Assembly: GCF_020524165.1 (NCBI RefSeq)
Contig: NZ_JAIVKU010000004.1
Coordinates: 186,001-250,000 of the forward strand
Direction of reading: 5' to 3'
Length of the DNA: 64,000 nucleotides
DNA from: Guptibacillus hwajinpoensis
GTDB taxonomy: Bacteria; Bacillota; Bacilli; Bacillales; Guptibacillaceae
The notes under the pieces are model-generated. The model was not told the DNA's origin, made no database searches, and saw only the letters and a list, made by a program, of their open reading frames with translations. Each line of letters starts with the position of its first letter. The stretch's first letter is position 1. Both the position numbers and the translations under genes were made by a program. Positions 53,821-63,433 of this stretch are shown in pieces.

Positions 53821-54717
53821 ATGAATCTAGAACAACTTGTGAATGATCTATCCGAACAGCCTAACAAAACAGTTGCCCTTGCTGCTGCAGCAGATAAAGG
53901 AGTGATTGAAGCAGTTCGCAAAGCTATTATGATGCAGCTGGCTTCATTCATTCTATACGGTGATCAGCACGAACTGAAACGAATGTTAGCCGAGGAGGGA
54001 TTAAATGAATCACCATTCCTTCAAATTGTCCATGTGGAATCAGAGCAAGAGGCTTCACGAATGGCCGTTAAAGCCGTAAGTAATGGAGAAGCCGATGTGT
54101 TGATGAAAGGGATGGTATCTACCTCGGTGATTTTAAAGGAAGTATTGAATAAAGAATATGGTTTGCGAAAAGGAAAAGTCCTTTCTCACGTAGCTGCTTT
54201 TGATATCGAAGGCTACGAAAGACTAATTTTTGTAACAGACTCAGGAATGAATATTGAACCCGATTTAACGCAAAAGGTTGAAATCGTTAAGAACGCAGTA
54301 TCTATCGCGAGAAGCATTGGAATTGAGCTGCCAAAAGTTGTCCCACTGGCTGCGGTAGAAGTGGTTAATCCTGCTATGCAAGCAACACTTGATGCCTCAG
54401 CACTGACACAGATGAATAAACGAGGTCAGATTTCTGACTGCTTAATTGATGGGCCACTTGCATTGGATAATGCTATTTCCGAAAAAGCGGCAGAACAAAA
54501 AGGAATACACAGTGAAGTAGCGGGAAAAGCAGACATTCTTCTTGTTCCTTCTATCGAAGTAGGGAATGCACTCTATAAATCACTCGTCTACTTTGCACAT
54601 GCAAAAGTAGGAGGAGTGATTGCAGGCGCTAAAGCACCGATTGTCTTAACTTCTCGAGCAGATAGTTCAGAAAGTAAAGTATATAGTATCGCGCTCGCAG
54701 TAAGTTCAGCTAAATAA
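53821..54717 (+). CDS. ptb: Phosphate butyryltransferase
   Basis: A 298-residue phosphate acyltransferase that converts branched or straight butyryl-CoA type thioesters to acyl phosphates. Family landmarks: NGEADVLMKGMVSTSVILKEV, SHVAAFDIEGYERLIFVTDSG and VEVVNPAMQATLDA. AAAAGGAGGACACCG precedes the ATG. First gene behind the Sig54 promoter, paired with buk to gain ATP. Confidence 0.94.
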   Translation: MNLEQLVNDLSEQPNKTVALAAAADKGVIEAVRKAIMMQLASFILYGDQHELKRMLAEEGLNESPFLQIVHVESEQEASRMAVKAVSNGEADVLMKGMVSTSVILKEVLNKEYGLRKGKVLSHVAAFDIEGYERLIFVTDSGMNIEPDLTQKVEIVKNAVSIARSIGIELPKVVPLAAVEVVNPAMQATLDASALTQMNKRGQISDCLIDGPLALDNAISEKAAEQKGIHSEVAGKADILLVPSIEVGNALYKSLVYFAHAKVGGVIAGAKAPIVLTSRADSSESKVYSIALAVSSAK

Positions 54718-54746
54718 CTAGAAGATAACAGAGAGGAAGATTACTT

Positions 54747-55844
54747 ATGGAACTTTTTACTTATATGGAGAAATACGATTATGAACAAGTGGTTGTTTGT
54801 CAGGATAAAGCTTCAGGATTAAAAGCAATTATTGCGATTCATGATACAACCCTTGGACCAGCTCTTGGTGGAACAAGAATGTGGACATACGCTTCTGAAG
54901 AAGCTGCATTTGAGGATGCGCTTCGTCTAGCTAAAGGAATGACTTACAAAAATGCTGCAGCAGGTTTAAATCTTGGAGGAGGAAAAACGGTTATTATTGG
55001 GGATCCTCGTAAAGATAAAAATGAAGCCATGTTCCGAGCATTTGGACGTTACATTCAAGGATTAAACGGTCGATACATTACGGCAGAAGATGTAGGTACC
55101 ACAGTTCAAGACATGGATACAATTCATGAAGAAACAGAATATGTAACTGGCATTTCACCTGCATTTGGCTCTTCTGGTAATCCTTCTCCAGTTACTGCGT
55201 ATGGGGTTTATGTGGGAATGAAAGCAGCAGCTAAGGAAGCATTTGGTACTGATTCATTACAAGGTAAAACAGTAGCTGTACAGGGTGTTGGGAATGTTGC
55301 ATATAACCTTTGCAAACACCTTCACGAAGAAGGCGCTTCTCTAGTAGTAACTGATATCAACAAAGAATCAGTTGATCGCGCTGTAACTGACTTCGGTGCC
55401 AAAGCAGTTGATCCGGATGATATTTATGATGTCGACTGCGATATTTTCGCTCCGTGCGCACTTGGTGCCATTATTAATGACGATACGATCAACAGAATTA
55501 AAGCAAAGGTTATTGCGGGTGCAGCAAACAATCAGCTTCGTGAAACAACTCACGGTGATCAAATTCACGAAATGGGCATTGTCTATGCGCCTGACTATGT
55601 TATTAACGCAGGTGGCGTGATTAACGTTGCAGATGAGCTTTATGGCTATAATCGCGATCGAGCAATGAAACGCGTTGATGGAATTTATGACACGATTTCA
55701 AAAGTAATTGAGATTTCAAAACGTGATGGCATTCCAACTTATGCAGCTGCAGACCGTCTTGCTGAAGAAAGAATTGAGCAAATGAAGCAATCAAGAAGTC
55801 AATTCTTAATGAACTCTCAGCATATTTTAGGTCATCGTAGATAA
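54747..55844 (+). CDS. bcd: Leucine dehydrogenase
   Basis: A 365-residue Glu/Leu/Phe/Val dehydrogenase family enzyme that oxidatively deaminates leucine, valine and isoleucine with NAD to the keto acids used by the bkd complex. Catalytic Lys region [20 protein letters not shown] and the NAD motif [14 protein letters not shown]. Full length. Also supplies branched precursors for iso/anteiso fatty acids. Confidence 0.96.
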   Translation: MELFTYMEKYDYEQVVVCQDKASGLKAIIAIHDTTLGPALGGTRMWTYASEEAAFEDALRLAKGMTYKNAAAGLNLGGGKTVIIGDPRKDKNEAMFRAFGRYIQGLNGRYITAEDVGTTVQDMDTIHEETEYVTGISPAFGSSGNPSPVTAYGVYVGMKAAAKEAFGTDSLQGKTVAVQGVGNVAYNLCKHLHEEGASLVVTDINKESVDRAVTDFGAKAVDPDDIYDVDCDIFAPCALGAIINDDTINRIKAKVIAGAANNQLRETTHGDQIHEMGIVYAPDYVINAGGVINVADELYGYNRDRAMKRVDGIYDTISKVIEISKRDGIPTYAAADRLAEERIEQMKQSRSQFLMNSQHILGHRR

Positions 55845-55858
55845 ACGGAGGGTTCGGA

Positions 55859-56962
55859 GTGACAGATAAAGTATATCGACTTCTGGTAATTAATCCTGGG
55901 TCAACATCAACAAAAATAGGCGTTTTTGATAATGAACGTGCCGTATTTGAGAAATCATTACGGCACGATACAGATGAAATCAACCAATTTAAATCCATCA
56001 TCGATCAATATGAGTTTAGGAAAAACACCATTCTTGAAGCTTTAGACGAAGAAGATATTAACATTTCGAGACTGTCTGCTGTCGTAGGACGTGGAGGGTT
56101 ATTGCGCCCAATTGAAGGTGGAACATATGCGGTTAATGAACGTATGCTTGAAGATTTACGTAATGGTTTTTCAGGTGAACACGCTTCCAATTTAGGGGGG
56201 ATAATTGCTTTTGAAATTGCTGAACAGCTCAATATCTCATCCTTTATAGTAGATCCTGTGGTTGTAGATGAACTGCAAGATGTTGCACGAATTTCTGGAG
56301 TACCAGAAATTGAGCGTAAAAGTATTTTCCATGCATTAAACCAAAAAGCTGTAGCAAGACGAGTGGCTTCTCAATTAAACAGTAAATACGAAAATCTTAA
56401 CCTTATTGTAACTCATATGGGGGGCGGGATAACCGTTGGAGCCCATCGTAAAGGAAAAGTCGTGGATGTGAATAATGGATTGCACGGTGAAGGTCCATTC
56501 TCACCAGAACGGGCTGGTACAGTTCCGGTTGGTGATCTTGTCTCGATGTGTTTTTCCGGAGAGTATTACGCTGATGAGATCATGAAGAAGCTTGTTGGAC
56601 AAGCAGGGTACGTTGGTTATCTTGGGACAAACGATGCCGTGAAAGTTGAGCAGCGAATTCATAATGGCGATGAGAAAGCGAAACTAATTTTTGATGCCAT
56701 GGCGTATCAGGTAGCTAAAGAGATTGGAGCGGCTAGTGCTGTTCTTGCAGGAGAAGTAGATGCGATTGTTTTAACAGGTGGGCTCGCTTATGGAAAGCAA
56801 TTTGTATCTCAAATAACTGAGCAAATCAAATGGATTGCTGATGTAATCGTTCATCCAGGTGAAAATGAGCTCCAGGCCTTAGCTGAAGGTGGATTACGAG
56901 TGTTAAGAGAAGAAGAACAAGCGAAAGTTTACCCAGTTACTTCAATCGAATCGATCGTATAG
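55859..56962 (+). CDS. buk: Butyrate kinase
   Basis: A 367-residue ASKHA-fold acyl kinase forming ATP and (iso)butyrate-type acids from acyl phosphates. N-terminal phosphate loop [44 protein letters not shown] and the late [12 protein letters not shown] start with ACGGAGGGTTCGGA upstream. Confidence 0.96.
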   Translation: MTDKVYRLLVINPGSTSTKIGVFDNERAVFEKSLRHDTDEINQFKSIIDQYEFRKNTILEALDEEDINISRLSAVVGRGGLLRPIEGGTYAVNERMLEDLRNGFSGEHASNLGGIIAFEIAEQLNISSFIVDPVVVDELQDVARISGVPEIERKSIFHALNQKAVARRVASQLNSKYENLNLIVTHMGGGITVGAHRKGKVVDVNNGLHGEGPFSPERAGTVPVGDLVSMCFSGEYYADEIMKKLVGQAGYVGYLGTNDAVKVEQRIHNGDEKAKLIFDAMAYQVAKEIGAASAVLAGEVDAIVLTGGLAYGKQFVSQITEQIKWIADVIVHPGENELQALAEGGLRVLREEEQAKVYPVTSIESIV

Positions 56963-57038
56963 TGTTTGTTTATGCGATGTGTAAAGTATCTTGTTTAAGA
57001 ACAATGTGGAATAAAACGTTCAACAAAGGAGAATTTGA

Positions 57039-58460
57039 ATGGCTGAAGAATATGATCTTGTCATAATGGGTGGAGGTACTGGGGGCTATGTTGCTGCCAT
57101 TCGTGCTTCCCAGTTAGGTCTAAAAACGGCAATTGTTGAAAAGCGGGAACTAGGTGGTACATGTTTGCATCGTGGATGTATTCCAAGTAAAGCATTGCTT
57201 CGCAGTGCTGAAGTCTATGCCACAGCGAAGCATGGCGAGAAATTTGGTGTCATGGCAAAGGAAATTGCATTAGACTTTAAAAAAGTTCAGGAACGAAAGC
57301 AAGGCATTGTTGATCAGCTTCATAATGGCGTGAAGCACCTTATGAAACAAGGAAAAATTGATGTGTTTGAAGGATTCGGTCGAATTCTTGGACCATCAAT
57401 ATTCTCTCCAATGCCCGGAACAGTTTCAGTTGAGATGAATAATGGGGAAGAAAATGAAATGTTGATTCCTAAAAACGTTATTATTGCAACTGGTTCAAAG
57501 CCACGCACGCTTCCAGGACTTGAGGTAGATGGAGAGTATGTGATGACATCAGATGAAGCCCTTCAAATGGAAAGCCTCCCATCTTCTATTATCATTGTCG
57601 GCGGCGGTGTTATTGGAATTGAGTGGGCATCCATGCTTGTTGATTTTGGGGTAGAGGTCACTGTACTCGAATATGCCGATCGAATCGTCCCAACGGAAGA
57701 CAAAGATATCTCTAAAGAAGCACACAAGCTTATGAAGAAAAAAGGAATTAAGCTCTTTACTGGTGCAAAAGTAATGGGTGATTCTTTAACAAAAGATCAG
57801 GGTGTATCTATTCAAGCGGAACATGAGGGAGAAACGAAAACATTTACGGCAGATAAGATGCTCGTATCGGTAGGACGAGAAGCAAACGTGAAAAACATCG
57901 GTCTTGAAAACACAACGATCGAAGTAGATAAAGGCGTCATCCAAACCAATGAATATTATCAAACAAAAGAATCTCATATTTATGCGATCGGTGATGTGAT
58001 CGGTGGTATGCAGCTTGCGCATGTGGCTTCACATGAAGGGATAACAGCCGTAGAACATTTAGCAGATCAAGATCCAGAACCAATTGATTACACACAGGTT
58101 TCTAGCTGTATTTATAGCAGTCCTGAAATGGCGAGTGTAGGTTTAACCGAAGCCCAAGCAAGAGAAAAGGGGCATACTGTGAAAATTGGGAAGTTTCCTT
58201 TTAAAGCCATTGGTAAAGCGCTTGTATTTGGTGAATCTGATGGATTTGTAAAAATTGTAGCGGATGCAGATAATGAGGATCTTCTAGGTGTACATATGAT
58301 TGGACCTCATGTAACGGATATGATTTCTGAAGCAGGTTTAGCAAAAGTCCTTGATGCAGCTTCATGGGAAGTAGCCCATACCATTCATCCTCACCCTACA
58401 CTTTCTGAAGCAATCGGTGAAGCTGCTCTTGCAGTGGATGGAAAAGCAATTCATTCTTAA
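57039..58460 (+). CDS. lpdV: Dihydrolipoyl dehydrogenase (E3) of the branched-chain complex
   Basis: A 473-residue flavoprotein disulfide reductase. FAD motif LVIMGGGTGGYVAAIRA, redox disulfide GGTCLHRGCIPSK, NAD motif IIVGGGVIGIEWASML, second FAD motif YAIGDVIGG and the C-terminal HPHPTLSEA with catalytic His-Glu. Reoxidises the lipoyl arms of BkdB. Confidence 0.96.
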   Translation: MAEEYDLVIMGGGTGGYVAAIRASQLGLKTAIVEKRELGGTCLHRGCIPSKALLRSAEVYATAKHGEKFGVMAKEIALDFKKVQERKQGIVDQLHNGVKHLMKQGKIDVFEGFGRILGPSIFSPMPGTVSVEMNNGEENEMLIPKNVIIATGSKPRTLPGLEVDGEYVMTSDEALQMESLPSSIIIVGGGVIGIEWASMLVDFGVEVTVLEYADRIVPTEDKDISKEAHKLMKKKGIKLFTGAKVMGDSLTKDQGVSIQAEHEGETKTFTADKMLVSVGREANVKNIGLENTTIEVDKGVIQTNEYYQTKESHIYAIGDVIGGMQLAHVASHEGITAVEHLADQDPEPIDYTQVSSCIYSSPEMASVGLTEAQAREKGHTVKIGKFPFKAIGKALVFGESDGFVKIVADADNEDLLGVHMIGPHVTDMISEAGLAKVLDAASWEVAHTIHPHPTLSEAIGEAALAVDGKAIHS

Positions 58461-58490
58461 TAAAAGGTTTATTTAAGGAGGTAAAACAAT

Positions 58491-59483
58491 ATGGCTGAAA
58501 ATCGTCATGAAGCATTAGGACTTTCAGATGAAAGAGTGCTTGAAATGTTTGAAACAATGTTGATGGCTCGAAAGATCGATGAACGTATGTGGTTACTAAA
58601 CCGCGCTGGAAAAATTCCATTCGTTATTTCTTGTCAGGGTCAAGAAGCGGCACAGGTCGGATCTGCATTTGCAATGGATCCAGAGAAGGATTTTGTTGCA
58701 CCATATTATCGTGATATGGGTGTTGTCCTCTCATTTGGCATGACAGCAAAGGACTTGATGCTTTCAGGATTTGCAAAAGCGGAAGATCCAAACTCAGCTG
58801 GTCGCCAAATGCCGGGTCACTTTGGACAGAAAAAAAATAACATCATTACCGGTTCCTCTCCTGTAACAACACAAGTGCCTCATGCCGTTGGTTTTGCTCT
58901 AGCGGGCCGCATGGAAGGAAAAGACCTTGTCACGTTCTGTTCATTCGGAGAAGGGTCATCCAATCAAGGTGATTTTCATGAGGCAGCGAACTTTGCAGGT
59001 GTGCATAAGTTACCAGTCTTATTTGTATGTGAAAATAACAAATATGCTATTTCCGTTCCAGTATCCAAGCAGTTAGCTTGTGAGAAAGTGTCTGATCGTG
59101 CAATTGGATATGGAATGCCGGGCATTACGGTAGATGGAAATGATCCTCTTGCAGTCTATGAAGCTGCAAAAGAAGCGGTAGAAAGAGGCCGTCGAGGGGA
59201 TGGTCCGACATTAATTGAGACAGTATCTTATCGTTTAACACCACACTCCAGTGATGACGACGATCGCGCCTATCGCACACGTGAAGAAGTGGAAGAAGCG
59301 AAGAAAAAGGATGCGATCATTACATTTGCGGCTTATTTAAAAGAAGTTGGCGTTCTGACTGATGAAATTGAAAAAGAAATTCACGAACGTGTTCAAAAAG
59401 AAGTAGATGAAGCAACAGAGTACGCAGAAAATGCGGATTATGCACCGGCTGAAGATGCAATGAAGCATGTATACGGAGAGTAA
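58491..59483 (+). CDS. bkdAA: Branched-chain 2-oxo acid dehydrogenase E1 alpha
   Basis: A 330-residue thiamine diphosphate-binding E1 alpha. Landmarks: GRQMPGHFG, HAVGFALAGRM, the ThDP/Mg region FGEGSSNQGDFHEAANFA and the phosphorylation-loop-like YRLTPHSSDDDDRAYR. AAGGAGGTAAAACAAT precedes the ATG. Confidence 0.96.
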   Translation: MAENRHEALGLSDERVLEMFETMLMARKIDERMWLLNRAGKIPFVISCQGQEAAQVGSAFAMDPEKDFVAPYYRDMGVVLSFGMTAKDLMLSGFAKAEDPNSAGRQMPGHFGQKKNNIITGSSPVTTQVPHAVGFALAGRMEGKDLVTFCSFGEGSSNQGDFHEAANFAGVHKLPVLFVCENNKYAISVPVSKQLACEKVSDRAIGYGMPGITVDGNDPLAVYEAAKEAVERGRRGDGPTLIETVSYRLTPHSSDDDDRAYRTREEVEEAKKKDAIITFAAYLKEVGVLTDEIEKEIHERVQKEVDEATEYAENADYAPAEDAMKHVYGE

Positions 59484-59495
59484 GGAGGAACCATT

Positions 59496-60479
59496 ATGCC
59501 AGTTATTTCATATATTCAAGCGATAACCCAGGCCTTAAGAGAAGAAATGCAGCGCGACGAGAAAGTTTTTGTTTTAGGCGAGGATGTTGGTGTTCGCGGT
59601 GGTGTTTTCCGCGCAACGGACGGACTTTATGATGAGTTTGGTGAACACCGTGTCATTGATACACCACTTGCAGAATCAGCGATTGCTGGTGTTGGCATTG
59701 GAGCTGCGATGTACGGAATGCGACCAGTTGCAGAAATGCAGTTTGCTGATTTCATTATGCCGGCAGTTAACCAAATTGTTTCCGAAGCAGCTAAAATACG
59801 ATACCGATCAAACAACGATTGGGATTGCCCAATTACCATTCGTGCGCCTTATGGTGGTGGCGTGCACGGAGCACTTTATCATTCGCAATCTGTTGAAGCG
59901 CTTTTCGCTAATGTCCCTGGACTTAAAATTGTGATGCCTTCTACCCCTTATGATGCAAAAGGTCTGTTGAAAGCTGCCATTCGAGATAACGATCCGGTAT
60001 TATTTTTCGAGCATAAGCGCGCGTATCGTTTGATTAAAGGCCAGGTACCTGAAGAAGAGTATACTCTTCCAATTGGAAAAGCAGATGTGAAACGTGAAGG
60101 TGACGATATTACTGTCATTACATACGGTCTAAGTGTACACTTTGCACTTCAAGCAGCAGAGAAGCTAGAAAAAGACGGTATTTCTGCACATGTTCTCGAT
60201 CTTCGTACAGTTTATCCACTTGATCGCGAAGCAATAGTAGAAGCAGCCAAAAAGACTGGTAAAGTTCTTCTTGTCACGGAAGACAACAAAGAAGGAAGTA
60301 TTATTAGCGAAGTTTCTGCAATCATTGCAGAAGAATGTCTTTTTGATCTTGATGCACCGATTCAGCGCTTAGCAGGTCCGGATGTACCAGCTATGCCGTA
60401 TTCCCCACCAATGGAAAAATACTTTATGCTGAATCCTGACAAAGTTGAAAAAGCGATGCGTGAATTAGCAGAATACTAA
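59496..60479 (+). CDS. bkdAB: Branched-chain 2-oxo acid dehydrogenase E1 beta
   Basis: A 327-residue E1 beta with VLGEDVGVRGGVFRAT, DTPLAESAIAGVGIGAAMYG and APYGGGVHGALYHSQSVEA. It forms the alpha2-beta2 decarboxylase with BkdAA. 12 bases after bkdAA with AAGGAGG upstream. Confidence 0.96.
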   Translation: MPVISYIQAITQALREEMQRDEKVFVLGEDVGVRGGVFRATDGLYDEFGEHRVIDTPLAESAIAGVGIGAAMYGMRPVAEMQFADFIMPAVNQIVSEAAKIRYRSNNDWDCPITIRAPYGGGVHGALYHSQSVEALFANVPGLKIVMPSTPYDAKGLLKAAIRDNDPVLFFEHKRAYRLIKGQVPEEEYTLPIGKADVKREGDDITVITYGLSVHFALQAAEKLEKDGISAHVLDLRTVYPLDREAIVEAAKKTGKVLLVTEDNKEGSIISEVSAIIAEECLFDLDAPIQRLAGPDVPAMPYSPPMEKYFMLNPDKVEKAMRELAEY

Positions 60480-60506
60480 ACGATTGGAAGAAGTGGAGGG
60501 TTTATT

Positions 60507-61805
60507 GTGGCAGTTGAAAAAATACTGATGCCTCAACTTGGAGAAAGTGTCACAGAAGGAACGATTGAAAAGTGGCTCGTCGAAGTGGGTGATTCTGTAA
60601 ATAAGTATGATCCGATTGCAGAGGTAAATACAGATAAAGTAAATGCAGAGGTTCCTTCATCATATACCGGAGTTATTAAAGAACTAGTGGCTGAAGAAGG
60701 CGATACGATTGAAGTCGGTGAACTTGTTTGTTATATCGATGTTGAAGGTGGAGCACCTAAAGAAGAAAAACAGGAAGAGTCAACAGGTCAACAGGCGATA
60801 GAAAATATTTCTGAAGAAAAGAAAGAGCAGGATGAGGATCAGCCGATGAAACGTCGATACTCACCAGCAGTTCTTCGTATGTCGCAGGAAAATAATATCG
60901 ACCTTGAACAAATTAGCGGTTCTGGTAAAGGTGGGCGTATTACCCGAAAAGATATCCAGAAGGTAATTGACTCAGGTGAAGTTCCAGCACCGAAGCAAGA
61001 ACAAGCACCTTCTGAAAACAAAAAAGAAGAGAAGAGTGAAGCTCCTAAAGCTCCAGTCAAATCAGTCCCAGAAACAAAAGGCGCTGATGTTCCTGTAGCA
61101 GAGGGGGACATTGAAATCCCAGTTACAGGCGTTCGCCGTGCCATTGCGAACAATATGCTTCGTAGTAAGCATGAAGCTCCGCACGCATGGACAATGGTGG
61201 AAGTGGATGTGACAAATCTTGTTGAATACCGTAATGGCATTAAAGATGATTTCAAGAAAAAAGAAGGCTATGGTTTAACGTTCTTTGCTTTCTTTGTTAA
61301 AGCTGTCGTTGAGGCACTCAAAGAATTCCCTCAAATGAATTCAATGTGGGCTGGCGATAAAATTGTTCAGAAAAAAGATATTAACATTTCGATTGCGGTA
61401 GGTACAGACGAGTCTCTTTTCGTTCCTGTTATCAAGAATGCAGATGAAAAGTCAATTAAAGGCATAGCTCGTGAAGTGAAAGAGCTTGCCCAAAAAGCAA
61501 AAACTGGTAAGCTAAAAGGTGAAGAAATGCAAGGTGGAACGTTCACCGTGAATAACACTGGATCATTTGGTTCTGTTCAATCTATGGGCATTATTAATTA
61601 TCCGCAAGCTGCTATTCTTCAAGTGGAGAGCATTGTGAAGCGTCCGGTCGTTATGAACAACGGCATGATTGCTGTCCGTGATATGGTAAACCTTTGCCTC
61701 TCTCTTGATCACAGAGTACTTGATGGGATGATTTGCGGTAAGTTCCTTGCTCGAGTGAAAGAAAACCTAGAAACAATCTCAAAAGAGAAAACGTCTGTCT
61801 ATTAA
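60507..61805 (+). CDS. bkdB: Branched-chain 2-oxo acid dehydrogenase E2 (lipoamide acyltransferase)
   Basis: A 432-residue E2. Lipoyl domain at 1-80 with lipoyl Lys in EVNTDKVNAEVPS, a charged linker, peripheral subunit-binding domain at about 115-150 (RRYSPAVLRMSQENNIDLEQ), a second Ala/Pro/Lys linker and the catalytic domain with active-site His in SLDHRVLDG. GTG start. Lipoylation may depend on LipM encoded in this window. Last gene of the operon, followed by a terminator. Confidence 0.96.
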   Translation: MAVEKILMPQLGESVTEGTIEKWLVEVGDSVNKYDPIAEVNTDKVNAEVPSSYTGVIKELVAEEGDTIEVGELVCYIDVEGGAPKEEKQEESTGQQAIENISEEKKEQDEDQPMKRRYSPAVLRMSQENNIDLEQISGSGKGGRITRKDIQKVIDSGEVPAPKQEQAPSENKKEEKSEAPKAPVKSVPETKGADVPVAEGDIEIPVTGVRRAIANNMLRSKHEAPHAWTMVEVDVTNLVEYRNGIKDDFKKKEGYGLTFFAFFVKAVVEALKEFPQMNSMWAGDKIVQKKDINISIAVGTDESLFVPVIKNADEKSIKGIAREVKELAQKAKTGKLKGEEMQGGTFTVNNTGSFGSVQSMGIINYPQAAILQVESIVKRPVVMNNGMIAVRDMVNLCLSLDHRVLDGMICGKFLARVKENLETISKEKTSVY

Positions 61806-61808
61806 CAT

Positions 61809-61838
61809 GAACAGCCATCTTAAAGGATGGCTGTTTTT
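61809..61838 (+). terminator. bkd operon terminator
   Basis: AACAGCCATC, loop, GATGGCTGTT, T run. Confidence 0.9.
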
Positions 61839-61858
61839 TCGATGGATGAAAGCGTTTC

Positions 61859-61888
61859 TTGGAAAAGTATCGTGATTCGCGATACAAT
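61859..61888 (+). promoter_or_regulatory. brxB promoter with internal palindrome
   Basis: TTGGAA (61859-61864), 18-base spacer, TACAAT (61883-61888). GTATCG-N7-CGATAC (61867-61885), palindromic also at inner GA/TC, fills the spacer and enters the -10, the classical place for a repressor operator. The cognate regulator is not known to me. Confidence 0.6.
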
Positions 61889-61926
61889 AAGAAAGAAGGC
61901 GATTTGAATTAAGGGAGGAATATGGA

Positions 61927-62355
61927 ATGTCGATGGATTTTAATCTATTTATGAACGATGTTGTGGCAACAGCTCGTGAAGAGATCAAAGCAGCGGGATA
62001 TAAAGAATTAACTACACCTGAAGAGGTCGAAGAGGTTGTAACAAGCAAAGGTACAACGCTTGTGATGGTCAACTCTGTATGTGGCTGTGCAGGAGGCGTG
62101 GCACGTCCAGCTGCCAAGATGGCGATTACTAACGAGAAGACTCCTGATCATCTTGTAACGGTTTTTGCGGGACAGGATAAAGAAGCCACTGCAAAAGCGC
62201 GTTCTTATTTCACTGGATTTGCACCATCTTCTCCTTCATTTGCTATTTTAAAAGATGGAGAAATCATTAACATGGTAGAACGTCACGAGATTGAAGGAAG
62301 CGATCCTGAGGAAGTTTCTGGCATGTTGCAATATTTATTCAATAAATATTGCTAA
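61927..62355 (+). CDS. brxB: Bacilliredoxin BrxB (YqiW)
   Basis: A 142-residue DUF1094 thioredoxin-fold protein with the CGC active site in [13 protein letters not shown]. Bacilliredoxins remove bacillithiol from S-bacillithiolated proteins after oxidative stress. A second Cys is the last residue (FNKYC). Same position as yqiW after bkdB in B. subtilis. GGGAGGAATATGGA precedes the ATG. Confidence 0.93.
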   Translation: MSMDFNLFMNDVVATAREEIKAAGYKELTTPEEVEEVVTSKGTTLVMVNSVCGCAGGVARPAAKMAITNEKTPDHLVTVFAGQDKEATAKARSYFTGFAPSSPSFAILKDGEIINMVERHEIEGSDPEEVSGMLQYLFNKYC

Positions 62356-62366
62356 TCATTTTTAAT

Positions 62367-62398
62367 GAGCATCCGGCATTTTGCCGGATGCTTTTTTT
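62367..62398 (+). terminator. brxB terminator
   Basis: AGCATCCGGCA, short loop, TGCCGGATGCT, T run. Confidence 0.92.
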
Positions 62399-62515
62399 AT
62401 TGCATTATGTATATTGTATTCGTTTTCAATGTAGAAAAGAAACTTAATTGACGGTTGTTTTTGTGATATTTACAGAATTAACTGAAAAAACTTACTTTTA
62501 TTTATATAAAAATAT

Positions 62516-62569
62516 ATGAATAAAAATGTAGAATGTAAATGAAATGTCTGGTATAGTGATAAATATTCA
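62516..62569 (+). promoter_or_regulatory. Candidate ARG boxes and promoter of the artPQ operon
   Basis: ATGAATAAAAATGTA (62516-62530) closely resembles the Bacillus ARG box CATGAATAAAAATKCA. TGATAAATATTCA (62557-62569) resembles the general ArgR dyad. Between them TATAGT (62552-62557) is a plausible -10 with TAGAAT (62529-62534) 17 bases upstream. Confidence 0.5.
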
Positions 62570-62609
62570 AGTTAACGAATTATTATACATTTATCAGGGG
62601 GAATAATTA

Positions 62610-63407
62610 ATGAAGAAAAATTGGTTCATCATCATTGCTGGATTGTTTATGTTAATAGGACTTGCTGCGTGCGGCGCTTCAAATGAAGATGCTAAGAGTG
62701 AAGATGGAGGAGAATCAGAAAAAACGCTCGTAATGGGTACTTCAGCTGATTATCCACCATTTGAATATATCGATTCTGCTCAAGGAGAAGAGATCATTGG
62801 TTTTGATGTCGATATCGCTAACTATATTGCGAAAGAGTTAGGGTATAACGTTGAAATCAAAGACATGGATTTTAGTGGATTAATTACTGCATTAAGTAGT
62901 GAGCGTGTCGATTTTGTTCTAGCAGGAATGACACCTACAGCTGAACGTAAGGAAAATGTAGACTTCTCAGATATTTATTATTCAGCTAACCATATGATTC
63001 TATCATCAACAGATAATGAATTGGTAAAACCTGAAGATCTCGATGGAGCAAAAGTAGGGGTGCAGCTCGGCTCCATTCAAGAAGACAAAGCGAACGAATT
63101 AAAAGATAGCGGAATCGATATGGAAATCATTACGCTAAATCGTATTCCAGAACTGATTCAAGAACTAAAATCAGGACGTTATGATGCCATTATTATTGAA
63201 GACACTGTAGCAAAAGGCTACTTAGAAAGTAATGATGACCTATCTGGTGAGAATCTTCCTAATACAGAAGAGGCGGGATCGGCTGTCGCCTTCCCGAAAG
63301 ATAGTAAGTTAACGAAAGAATTTAACGAAGTCATTAAGGAAATGAAGGACAATGGCAAAATGGACGAGCTTATTGAGAAATGGTTTGGTCAGGACACCAT
63401 AGAATAA
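62610..63407 (+). CDS. artP: Amino acid ABC transporter substrate-binding lipoprotein ArtP
   Basis: A 265-residue periplasmic-binding-type lipoprotein of SBP family 3. Signal peptide with lipobox IGLAAC|G, then TSADYPPFEYID, GFDVDIANYIAKELGYNVEI and the FVLAGMTPTAERKENVDFS signature. By synteny it is YqiX/ArtP of the arginine transporter; arginine specificity is inferred, supported by ARG-box-like sites upstream. GGGGGAATAATTA precedes the ATG. Confidence 0.9.
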   Translation: MKKNWFIIIAGLFMLIGLAACGASNEDAKSEDGGESEKTLVMGTSADYPPFEYIDSAQGEEIIGFDVDIANYIAKELGYNVEIKDMDFSGLITALSSERVDFVLAGMTPTAERKENVDFSDIYYSANHMILSSTDNELVKPEDLDGAKVGVQLGSIQEDKANELKDSGIDMEIITLNRIPELIQELKSGRYDAIIIEDTVAKGYLESNDDLSGENLPNTEEAGSAVAFPKDSKLTKEFNEVIKEMKDNGKMDELIEKWFGQDTIE

Positions 63408-63433
63408 CATCTTAGAAGAAAGGATGAAGAGGC

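Noticed and set aside
60839..61255. Minus-strand 138-residue frame inside bkdB
   Set aside because: Shadow of the E2 linker and catalytic domain; no start signal.
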